From an uncultured Colwellia sp. (GTDB taxonomy: Bacteria; Pseudomonadota; Gammaproteobacteria; Enterobacterales; Alteromonadaceae): 37,290 nucleotides of DNA. How positions within the stretch are numbered: position 1 is the first letter of the stretch; each line of letters starts with the position of its first letter. Position numbers and translations under genes: made by a program. Of the stretch, positions 18,979-26,364 are shown in pieces. The stretch is from NCBI GenBank assembly GCA_913061475.1, contig CAJXUN010000045.1:1-37290 (forward strand), in the 5' to 3' direction. The notes below the pieces were generated by a model. It ran no database searches and was not told the origin of the DNA. It worked only from the letters and a program-made list of their open reading frames with translations.

Positions 18979-20436
18979 ATGGAATCCATGTCGAAACATG
19001 TAACAGGCGATACTAAATTTACTGAGCAGGTCAAAATTTTATTAAATAAAATTTATGGTCGTAGCCCATTGAAAGATTCAGTTTTAGAACGAGCGATTGC
19101 TTACTATGATCTAGAGCAGTTTAGCGATCGTAAACTCGATAAACTAGAAAAAGACCTAGCGAACCTAAAGCAAGTAGATAGTGCTAAAAGCCAAGAAAAA
19201 ATAGTTAACTTAGAACGCGACCAAAGAGAATATCTGCAAGAATTGCGTTTCGAACGTAATGACCGCTCGCAACATCTACAGCAAATTTGCCGTGAAATAA
19301 TAGAACTTTGCGAGGGTGAAAATTTTACAGAAACTAATCGAAAATCTGCCCAGCTATTAGGTACCATTCAATTATTAGCGCCAACTGAAGGCAGTAAAGT
19401 TGCGCTGATCAATGAGCTTAGTAAACCTTTATATAAAGGTGTACTTACGCTAAGGCTACTTGATGAAATTTGCGTAAAAAAACTATTACCTGACTCATAC
19501 TTAGTTCAAGAATTAGCTGAAGTTTCTATGTTTAATTTTAAGGAGTTACGTAGTGAAAATGAAGCTGCCTATCGCCAATTCATTGACCGAGTTAAGGTCC
19601 CAGTATTGATGGCGGCGATTTTACAAGACATTGGTAATTATCATCCCGATGCCCATCAAATCATGTTTGGTATCGATGGCAAAAAAGATAATTTTCGCAC
19701 CTTAGAAATTGAAGAACGTAAGGCTTTACTACAAGTTAATTATCGAGAAACACTGAAATATTTACTTAATGGTATTGGCGTTCCTATGTATTTAGGTAAC
19801 TCAAAAACAGAGCGCGATAACTTTAACAAAGTTGAGACTGATAAATTACGATTTATAAAACAGTTATTAAAAACCAGTGTTAACCCTAAGCTTGGTATTG
19901 GTAATTTATTAAAAATTCCTCAAATATATACCTCAATAGTTTTATCGACTAAAGCAAGTTATAACTACAAACTATTACCCAAGGTGTATCAGGCTTTGTA
20001 CCAAAACGCGGAGCGTGGCAGTTGCAGTCGCGATATTGTTGATACCTTATACCAAATAACGGGTGATTTTCCGCAGGGCTTTGGTGTAGTCTATATTCCG
20101 AGCGATGTTGATCAGGAACTGCGCTACGAATATGCCATTGTTAGCCAGCTTTATCCCGAAAATGCTAATGAACCTCGATGTCGTATGGCGACTCGAAGCC
20201 TCACGTTCATTGGTTATGGTCATGACTTGGTGGTAAAAAAGACCTGTAATTTGTACTTTGTCGAAACGGCAAAAACATTTTCAACTATCAGTAAAGAAAG
20301 ACTGAATGAGATTCTCGAATTATTATCTTCAAATTACCTCGAGCGCAAAAAACTTGACCTATTACCTCGTTGTTGGCAACCAGGTGAATACTTTTCAAGA
20401 AAAGATAATCAAAAACTCTGGAATCGTATCCGTTAA
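18979..20436 (+). CDS. Conserved-looking hypothetical, possibly degenerate HD-GYP-like protein
   Basis: 485 residues, cytoplasmic, no signal or membrane segment. I do not recognise a named family. Residues about 45-100 are charged and heptad-like (probable coiled coil). The middle (about 210-290) reads VPVLMAAILQDIGNYHPDAH... and later EIEERKALL, LLNGIGVPMYLGN and DTLYQITGDFPQGFGVVYIP. This order (HDIG-like, HP-like, E-R-K, L.....G.PQG) recalls HD-GYP/HDOD proteins but with the first His replaced by Gln, so metal-dependent phosphodiesterase activity is unlikely. The C-terminus is beta-rich and ends in a basic segment. ATG 18979 has no ribosome binding site; ATG 18988, with GGAA just upstream, may be the true start. 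Divergent from the DUF2970 gene across 249 bases. Confidence 0.7.
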   Translation: MESMSKHVTGDTKFTEQVKILLNKIYGRSPLKDSVLERAIAYYDLEQFSDRKLDKLEKDLANLKQVDSAKSQEKIVNLERDQREYLQELRFERNDRSQHLQQICREIIELCEGENFTETNRKSAQLLGTIQLLAPTEGSKVALINELSKPLYKGVLTLRLLDEICVKKLLPDSYLVQELAEVSMFNFKELRSENEAAYRQFIDRVKVPVLMAAILQDIGNYHPDAHQIMFGIDGKKDNFRTLEIEERKALLQVNYRETLKYLLNGIGVPMYLGNSKTERDNFNKVETDKLRFIKQLLKTSVNPKLGIGNLLKIPQIYTSIVLSTKASYNYKLLPKVYQALYQNAERGSCSRDIVDTLYQITGDFPQGFGVVYIPSDVDQELRYEYAIVSQLYPENANEPRCRMATRSLTFIGYGHDLVVKKTCNLYFVETAKTFSTISKERLNEILELLSSNYLERKKLDLLPRCWQPGEYFSRKDNQKLWNRIR

Positions 20437-20582
20437 TTATATGGCTATTTGTTAGTTTACCTACACTTATTCAGATCTTCTGAAAAAGCAAAAGCTGACT
20501 GACATAAGTTAATGAAGGCTTTACAGTAAATAAAAGCAAGGTCCAGCGTTAGGCATAAACTGTATCACTCATCTAATGCTAG

Positions 20583-21743
20583 CTAAAGGCAATAATGGCA
20601 AATGAGTTGCGTAAGTAATTGCTCGGTTTTCGATATTTCACTATGAGCTAAATATTCATTTGGTTGATGCGCTTGCTCAATTGAACCCGGTCCCATAACG
20701 ATTGTTTGACAGCCAAGTTGTTGAATAAATGGCGCTTCTGTCGCGTAATTTACTGCACAGCAGCTATGACCGGAAAATTTCTCTGCTGTTTTAACTAATT
20801 CGCTATCAGGCGTCTGTTGAAAGCTAGGGGAACTGGGATCAAGCTCAGCGATGGTTAATCGTCCCGGATATTTTTCAGCTATAGGCTCAAGTGTTTTCGA
20901 CAGCCATGAAACTAACTCTTCATCTTTCATACCGGGTAATGAGCGCATATCGATGTCTAGTTCGCAATGACCACAAATTCTATTGGCATTATCGCCACCA
21001 TGAATAGCACCGAAATTGAGGGTGGGTGCTTGCACGTCAAAAGCGTCATTTTTATAGCTTTGTGCTAATTGCTCTTTCAGTTTTAGTAATTCGCTAATCA
21101 CTTGATACATAACCTCAATGGCATTGATACCATTTGCGGGCTTGCTTGAGTGGCCTGCTTGGCCTTTAATACTAATTTTATGCGACATATGTCCTTTGTG
21201 CATAACTACCGGTACTAAATTCGTTGGCTCGCCTATGATGGCAACGTCCGGTTTTATCATGCCGCTATTGGCAAAAAATCGCGCGCCAGCCATGGTGGTT
21301 TCTTCATCTGCGGTGGCCAAAATATATAAGGGCTTGTTCAGTGATGAAAGATCAACTTGCTGACACGCTTGTAAAATAAAGGCGAAAAAGCCTTTCATAT
21401 CACAACTGCCTAAACCAAAAAGCTTGTCATCTTTATCGGTAACGTTCATAGGATCAGACAACCAACGGTTTTCATCAAATGGCACGGTATCGCTATGACC
21501 TGCTAGCAATAGTCCGCCATTACCGCTACCTAACTTCGCTAACAAGTTATATTTGTTTATGCAGTTAGGCACCACTTGAATAGTAATAGTGAACCCTAGG
21601 GTTTCAAACCATGTCGCCAGTAAGTTGATGACGGATTGATTACTTTGGTCCCAATGTGCTTGTGAAGAACTGATGCTTGGCAGCGCAATTAGCTGACTAA
21701 ATGCCTGAGTAAAATTGGGTAAATTTTTATGATTTTTTTGCAT
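20583..21743 (-). CDS. argE: N-acetylornithine deacetylase ArgE
   Basis: 386 residues, M20 metallopeptidase family. The dinuclear zinc ligands appear in LLAGHSDTVPFD (His83), GSCDMKGFF (Asp115) and TADEETTMAG (Glu147, Glu148). The lid domain begins near KGHMSHKISIKGQAGHSSKP. It releases acetate from N-acetylornithine to give ornithine, the linear-pathway step that makes a separate N-acetylglutamate synthase necessary. It is divergent from argCBFGH(A)A, the standard arg cluster arrangement of the Vibrio/Shewanella/Colwellia group. Confidence 0.95.
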   Translation of the reverse strand: MQKNHKNLPNFTQAFSQLIALPSISSSQAHWDQSNQSVINLLATWFETLGFTITIQVVPNCINKYNLLAKLGSGNGGLLLAGHSDTVPFDENRWLSDPMNVTDKDDKLFGLGSCDMKGFFAFILQACQQVDLSSLNKPLYILATADEETTMAGARFFANSGMIKPDVAIIGEPTNLVPVVMHKGHMSHKISIKGQAGHSSKPANGINAIEVMYQVISELLKLKEQLAQSYKNDAFDVQAPTLNFGAIHGGDNANRICGHCELDIDMRSLPGMKDEELVSWLSKTLEPIAEKYPGRLTIAELDPSSPSFQQTPDSELVKTAEKFSGHSCCAVNYATEAPFIQQLGCQTIVMGPGSIEQAHQPNEYLAHSEISKTEQLLTQLICHYCL

Positions 21744-21977
21744 TGAAATATGGACCTAAGTAAATTAATGGGTATTTATGCTCTTTAGTTGCATAACTAG
21801 TTATATAGTGATACTTTAGCTTCACAATGTAAATAGCCTAATTAAAGCACACTATAAAAATGTTGGTAATGGCTTCAACGACGTGTCGACGATAGCCTTT
21901 ATTTAGTTGTTGTAAATAGTAACTTTATACTCTGGTCAAAAATATTGACAAATATGTCTATAAAGTCATTAGTATTA

Positions 21978-21995
21978 GTTGAATAGAATTGCAAT
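21978..21995 (+). promoter_or_regulatory. Imperfect ARG-box-like site
   Basis: TGAAT-AGAA-TTGCA fits the ArgR core TGAAT-N4-ATTCA at eight of ten positions. It lies just downstream of TTGACA and about 80 bases before argC, a position suited to repression. A second TGAAT half site is at 22005-22009, but its spacing (25) is not the usual ~21. Confidence 0.35.
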
Positions 21996-22048
21996 ATTAA
22001 CGTATGAATAACTGCGTTAAAGGAAAACTCTAATTGTTATTAACGTAT
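21995..22048 (+). repeat. 11-base direct repeat upstream of argC
   Basis: TATTAACGTAT occurs at 21995-22005 and again at 22038-22048, start-to-start distance 43 bases, about four helical turns. Both copies are on the same face of the DNA. It may be a tandem operator or chance in AT-rich DNA. Confidence 0.5.
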
Positions 22049-22072
22049 TAATCATAAAGTAATGGTAAGTAG

Positions 22073-23113
22073 ATGAACGTCGTCGTTATAGGTGCAAGTG
22101 GTTATGTTGGAGCTGAGTTAATTGGCTTACTGACGCAACATAATAAAATTTTTCTGCAACATTTGTTGGTTTCAGAAAATAGTGATGCTAGTGGTAAAAC
22201 TTTTGCACAACTACATGCTCGCTGGCAAGGGCTGTGCGCGCTGCCGCTAGAAGCTTTTTCTCAACAATGGTTTGACCAACATATCAATATCGTCAATCAT
22301 GGTATTGATGCGGTATTTTTTGCCACCCCTCACGAGTTTAGTGCCCAATGGGCGCAAGCATTTGTTGATGCAAACATTAAAGTGTTTGATCTGTCCGGCG
22401 GTTTTCGTTTAAAAGACGCCGAGCAGTATCCTATTCATTACGGCTTTAAACACCAATCATTAGAGGCACTACAACAGGCACAATACGGTTTGGCGGAGTG
22501 GCAAGCAGAAGAAATTGCAACTAGTGAGTTAATCGCGGTACCCGGCTGTTATCCAACGGCAAGTTTATTGGCGCTAAAACCTATCACCAGCCAGCAACTC
22601 CATGTAGAAAATTCGCTGATTGTGGTTAATGGCATTAGTGGTGTCAGTGGCGCAGGAAGAAAAGCATCGCTAGCGACTAGTTTTTATGAGGTCAGCTTAA
22701 CACCTTACAATATTCTTCAGCATAGGCATCAACCGGAAATTAGCCAAGAAGCTGACGCACAAGTTATCTTTAATCCACATTTAGCGCCTTATAAGCGAGG
22801 TTTGTTAGTCACCATAACGCTGCAACTAAAAGTGGGGATTAGTGCTACACAAATCGACGATGCTTTTACACAGGCGTACCAAAACAAACCATTGATCAGG
22901 TTAGTCGATGATTGGCCTAAAATCGACCATGTTGCCTATACCCCGTTCGCTGATATTCATTGGCAAGTTGATGAAAGTAAACAGGTGCTTGTGGTGAGTT
23001 GTGCTATCGATAACTTACTAAAGGGTGCTGCTTCACAAGCGATTCAATGTGCCAATATTAGTTTGGGTTTACCGAGTGAATATAGCTTACTTCACCATGG
23101 AGATAAGTCATGA
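22073..23113 (+). CDS. argC: N-acetyl-gamma-glutamyl-phosphate reductase
   Basis: 346 residues. N-terminal Rossmann motif VVIGASGYVGAELIGLL, active-site cysteine in VPGCYPTASLLAL (Cys159), VNGISGVSGAGRKAS and the HRHQPEI segment are the ArgC hallmarks. It reduces N-acetylglutamyl phosphate with NADPH to the semialdehyde in the arginine pathway. First gene of the plus-strand arg operon; overlaps argB by four bases (ATGA), so translation is coupled. Confidence 0.96.
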   Translation: MNVVVIGASGYVGAELIGLLTQHNKIFLQHLLVSENSDASGKTFAQLHARWQGLCALPLEAFSQQWFDQHINIVNHGIDAVFFATPHEFSAQWAQAFVDANIKVFDLSGGFRLKDAEQYPIHYGFKHQSLEALQQAQYGLAEWQAEEIATSELIAVPGCYPTASLLALKPITSQQLHVENSLIVVNGISGVSGAGRKASLATSFYEVSLTPYNILQHRHQPEISQEADAQVIFNPHLAPYKRGLLVTITLQLKVGISATQIDDAFTQAYQNKPLIRLVDDWPKIDHVAYTPFADIHWQVDESKQVLVVSCAIDNLLKGAASQAIQCANISLGLPSEYSLLHHGDKS

Positions 23114-23901
23114 AAAAGCCGGTAGTGATAAAAATTGGCGGGGCTATTTTAGATGGCTACAGTCAAGGCAATAGTTCAGCGTTAACGGCGTTACTAAAAG
23201 TGATTGCGAGTTTAGAAAACCAACCTGTAGTGATTGTCCATGGTGGCGGTTGTGTCGTAGACGAAATGCTTGCTCAGGCAGGATTTGTTACTGAGAAAAA
23301 ACACGGTTTACGCGTAACGCCCAAAGTGCATATGCCGATTATTAGCGGCGTTCTTGCTGGTAGTGTTAATAAAGCGATTGTGGCGAGTGCAGCAAGCTTA
23401 AATTTATCGGCTGTGGGTTTATCACTTACTGATGGCGAAATGGTGCAATGCAAATTAAGTTCATTGCAACTAGGACAAGTTGGGGAACCTTCACCCTATA
23501 GCAGTGCTTTGTTAGACACATTATTAAAAGCTAATTTCCTGCCTATTATTTCTTCAATTGGTGCTTTACCTAATGGCGAATTAGTGAATGTTAATGCTGA
23601 TGATGCAGCTGTTGCTATTTGTCAGCTACTCAACGCTGAATTATTGCTATTGACTGATGTTAATGGTGTTAAGGGGGCTACGGGGGAGTACCTGACTACG
23701 CTGAATAATCAACAAGCTGAAAAATTGATTAAAGCAGGTGTTATTGCTGGCGGTATGACGGCAAAAGTTAATGCGGCATTACATGCAGCGAATAAGTTAC
23801 GACGAAGTATCGCGGTTGCCAGTTGGCAATCGCCAGAGCAAATCGTTGATTTACTAAATGGTGGCAATATTGGCACCCGTATACAACCAAGCGGTTGTTA
23901 A
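23110..23901 (+). CDS. argB: Acetylglutamate kinase
   Basis: 263 residues, amino acid kinase family, of the short arginine-insensitive-type length found in gammaproteobacteria. KIGGAILD (phosphate binding), VIVHGGGCVVDEML, the substrate loop KKHGLRVTP, NVNADDAAVAIC and LLLTDVNGVKG are present, with GGMTAKVNAAL near the C-terminus. It phosphorylates N-acetylglutamate. It starts inside argC and is 39 bases before argF. Confidence 0.95.
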   Translation: MKKPVVIKIGGAILDGYSQGNSSALTALLKVIASLENQPVVIVHGGGCVVDEMLAQAGFVTEKKHGLRVTPKVHMPIISGVLAGSVNKAIVASAASLNLSAVGLSLTDGEMVQCKLSSLQLGQVGEPSPYSSALLDTLLKANFLPIISSIGALPNGELVNVNADDAAVAICQLLNAELLLLTDVNGVKGATGEYLTTLNNQQAEKLIKAGVIAGGMTAKVNAALHAANKLRRSIAVASWQSPEQIVDLLNGGNIGTRIQPSGC

Positions 23902-23940
23902 TAAATTACTTTGTAAACTAAATTTCGCACAGGAAAACCC

Positions 23941-24873
23941 ATGAGCTCATTGCACAACTTACAACACTTTCTCGCTGACGATCAGCTAACGAAATCGCAG
24001 ATATTAGCGTTAATTACCTTAGCACTAGATATCAAGCAACAACCGAAAAAATATAATCAAGCGCTTGCTGGCAAGTCGGTAGCGATGATCTTTGAAAAAC
24101 CTTCATTAAGAACGCACGTCAGTTTCGATGTGGGGATTAATAAATTAGGTGGTCATGCCCTGTATTTAGGCCAACAAAATGGGAAATTAGGTGAGCGTGA
24201 ACGGGTCAGTGATTACGCAAAAAACCTTTCGTGTTATGCCGATGCCATCGTTGCCCGTGTTTTTGAAAACAGCTCGATAGCAGGGTTAGCTCAACACGCA
24301 AGTGTGCCTGTACTTAATGCACTTTGTGATTTGTATCATCCGTGTCAGGCACTGGCTGACTTTGTGACCTTGACAGAAAACTTCCCCGATCTTTCACAAG
24401 TGAAGTTAGCTTATGTTGGTGATGCAAATAACGTCTCAAATTCACTGATGTTAATGGCGGCAACCATTGGTGTCGACTTTACTTTGGTGTGCCCGCTAGG
24501 ACATGGACCGACTGAAGAGATGCTAACTAAAGGTCAGGAGTTAGCAAAAAATACAGGCTCGGTGTTTACTTTCACCACAGATATTACGGCTATTGGTCAG
24601 CAAGATGCCATCTATACTGATACTTGGGTATCAATGGGTGATGAAAATCCAAGTAAGAAAGCGACAATATTAGCAAAATTTGCTCCTTACCAAGTGAATC
24701 ATCAACTAATGGTAAAAGCGGGCGCTTGCATTGTTATGCATTGTCAGCCTGCGCATCTTGAAGAGGAAATTACCACGCAATTGTTCGATAGCGAAATGTC
24801 AGTGGTATTTCAATCAGCAGAAAATCGAATGTGGGCACAGAATGCAGTGTTAGTCACATTATTGGGTAATTAA
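23941..24873 (+). CDS. argF: Ornithine carbamoyltransferase
   Basis: 310 residues. The carbamoyl-phosphate motif is FEKPSLRTHVSFDVG (SLRT rather than STRT), then LYHPCQALADFVTL, the nucleotide-fold GDANNVSNSL, DTWVSMGDE and MHCQPAH. The SLRT and HCQPAH forms match the ArgF of Shewanella-type clusters rather than the Escherichia coli paralogues, so they are a subgroup trait and not a defect. It makes citrulline from ornithine and carbamoyl phosphate. AGGAAAA precedes the ATG. A 216-base gap with repeat-like elements follows before argG. Confidence 0.94.
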   Translation: MSSLHNLQHFLADDQLTKSQILALITLALDIKQQPKKYNQALAGKSVAMIFEKPSLRTHVSFDVGINKLGGHALYLGQQNGKLGERERVSDYAKNLSCYADAIVARVFENSSIAGLAQHASVPVLNALCDLYHPCQALADFVTLTENFPDLSQVKLAYVGDANNVSNSLMLMAATIGVDFTLVCPLGHGPTEEMLTKGQELAKNTGSVFTFTTDITAIGQQDAIYTDTWVSMGDENPSKKATILAKFAPYQVNHQLMVKAGACIVMHCQPAHLEEEITTQLFDSEMSVVFQSAENRMWAQNAVLVTLLGN

Positions 24874-24877
24874 ATAT

Positions 24878-24974
24878 TGTTATAGTCCTTTGGCCTAATA
24901 CCTGCGTCGAAAGTGCTCACGTATATGCATACGCTCCGCGCTTCTTTCTTGTTCTAAGGCCAAATGACATAACG
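24878..24974. repeat. Palindromic intergenic element with terminal inverted repeats (MITE/REP-like)
   Basis: About 97 bases bounded by imperfect inverted ends: GTTATAGTCCTTTGGCCT (24879-24896) versus AGGCCAAATGACATAAC (24957-24973), matching over most positions with one gap. The interior is more GC-rich than its surroundings and has a local palindrome CGTATATGCATACG (24920-24933). It has no coding capacity. This is the profile of a dispersed palindromic repeat or small non-autonomous element; only one copy is in the window. Confidence 0.55.
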
Positions 24975-24997
24975 ATCAATAATCAATTACAGCAATC

Positions 24998-25031
24998 CTT
25001 ATACCCATTGAATTCAATAAATAGGTATAAG
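24998..25031. repeat. Second palindromic element before argG
   Basis: CTTATACC (24998-25005) and GGTATAAG (25024-25031) are perfect inverted arms around 18 bases that contain a 12-base perfect palindrome ATTGAATTCAAT (25007-25018). It is about 60 bases upstream of argG and could be a dispersed repeat, an operator or an RNA hairpin in the argG leader. Confidence 0.55.
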
Positions 25032-25089
25032 AATTAATTTTAAAACTTAATAGCTAATTTTCATGATATGAAGATTAAAGGAAAAGACA

Positions 25090-26334
25090 ATGGCGTTAGC
25101 AGCAAAGAAAAATATTAAAAAAGTCGTACTGGCCTATTCAGGTGGATTAGATACTTCGGCCATTATCCCGTGGTTAAAAGAAAATTATGACGGTTGTGAA
25201 GTTATCGCATTCTGCGCCGATGTTGGCCAAGGAGATGAAGAGCTAGAGGGCATTAAAGAAAAAGCCATTGCTTCGGGTGCTTCTGAATGTCATGTTGTCG
25301 ACTTAAAAGAAGAATATGTTAAAGACTATATTTATCCCATTATTAAAACGGGCGCAGTATATGAAGGCCAGTATTTATTGGGGACATCTATGGCTCGGCC
25401 TGTTATTGCTAAAGCTCATATTGAAGTGGCGTTAAAAGTTGGTGCTGACGCTGTTTGTCATGGTTGTACCGGTAAAGGTAACGACCAGGTGCGTTTTGAA
25501 TCATGCTTTGCGGCATTAGCACCACAGTTAACCGTTATTGCACCTTGGCGTGAGTGGGATATGGTTTCGCGTGAAGACTTATTAGCCTATTTAGCCGAGC
25601 GTGATATTCCTTGTGCGGCATCATTAACAAAAATTTATAGCCGTGATGCCAATGCGTGGCATATCTCGCATGAAGGTGGTGAATTAGAGGACCCTTGGTG
25701 TGAACCTTCAAAAGAAGTTTGGACCATGACAGTTGATCCACAAGAGGCACCCGATGAAGCTGGAAAAGTAATGCTCAGTTTTGCGCAAGGCGAATTGGTT
25801 GCCGTCGATGGTAAGCCAATGTCAGCTTATCAATCATTGATGTACTTGAATGAAAAAGCAGCGGCACATGGTGTTGGTCGTATTGATATTGTTGAAAATC
25901 GTTTAGTGGGCATGAAATCACGTGGTTGCTATGAAACGCCTGGTGGCACGGTATTAATGGCCGCTTACAAAGGTTTAGAGTCATTAATACTCGATAAAGA
26001 ATCTTTAAAATACCGAGAAGCTGTTGGCCATGAGTTTTCACACGTAATTTATGACGGTCGTTGGTTTACGCCATTAGCAAAAGCACAACTTGCTGCTGCT
26101 GCGTCATTTGCCGAGCAAGTCACCGGTGATGTGGTGGTGAAGTTATACAAAGGCATGGCACAAGTTACTCAACGTCGTTCACCAAACAGCCTATACTCAG
26201 AAGAATTTGCGACCTTCGGTGCTGATGATGTTTATGACCAAAAACATGCCGAAGGCTTTATTCGCCTATTTAGTTTGTCGAGCCGTATAACGGCACTAAA
26301 GCAAGCAGACTCTGTCATTAAAAATGACAAATAA
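25090..26334 (+). CDS. argG: Argininosuccinate synthase
   Basis: 414 residues. The ATP pyrophosphatase P-loop [16 protein letters not shown] is at the N-terminus. [25 protein letters not shown] and YETPGGTVL follow, all typical of ArgG. It joins citrulline and aspartate using ATP. AAAGGAAAAGACA before the ATG is a strong ribosome binding site. It is 216 bases after argF, so it may have its own promoter in the repeat-containing gap, and 30 bases before argH. Confidence 0.96.
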   Translation: MALAAKKNIKKVVLAYSGGLDTSAIIPWLKENYDGCEVIAFCADVGQGDEELEGIKEKAIASGASECHVVDLKEEYVKDYIYPIIKTGAVYEGQYLLGTSMARPVIAKAHIEVALKVGADAVCHGCTGKGNDQVRFESCFAALAPQLTVIAPWREWDMVSREDLLAYLAERDIPCAASLTKIYSRDANAWHISHEGGELEDPWCEPSKEVWTMTVDPQEAPDEAGKVMLSFAQGELVAVDGKPMSAYQSLMYLNEKAAAHGVGRIDIVENRLVGMKSRGCYETPGGTVLMAAYKGLESLILDKESLKYREAVGHEFSHVIYDGRWFTPLAKAQLAAAASFAEQVTGDVVVKLYKGMAQVTQRRSPNSLYSEEFATFGADDVYDQKHAEGFIRLFSLSSRITALKQADSVIKNDK

Positions 26335-26364
26335 CCATCAATAACAGTTTCGAGGAAATTCACC

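Larger units (their letters stand above)
21744..22072. promoter_or_regulatory. Divergent argE-argC control region (329 nt)
   Basis: No gene in this gap. On plus there is an exact TTGACA (21945-21950); a -10 is less clear (TAGTAT at 21970-21975 with a long 19-base spacer). Downstream of it lie an imperfect ARG-box-like sequence and an 11-base direct repeat, given separately. Near argE an inverted repeat TTATGC (21776-21781)/GCATAA (21791-21796) with nine bases between could bear on the argE promoter. ArgR control is expected from known arg regulons. Confidence 0.5.

Noticed and set aside
20470..20484. Palindrome TTCAGA-TCT-TCTGAA as terminator of argE or the 485-residue gene
   Set aside because: Stem is only six pairs of mixed composition and no T run follows on either strand.
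21800..21825. CRP-like site (GTGATAC...CTTCACA) near argE
   Set aside because: The spacing between the half sites is too long for CRP.
24050..24120. ArgF as an acetyl- or succinylornithine carbamoyltransferase because of SLRT instead of STRT
   Set aside because: SLRT with HCQPAH is the form I recall for true ArgF in Shewanella-type arg clusters, and argE is present, so plain ornithine is the expected substrate.
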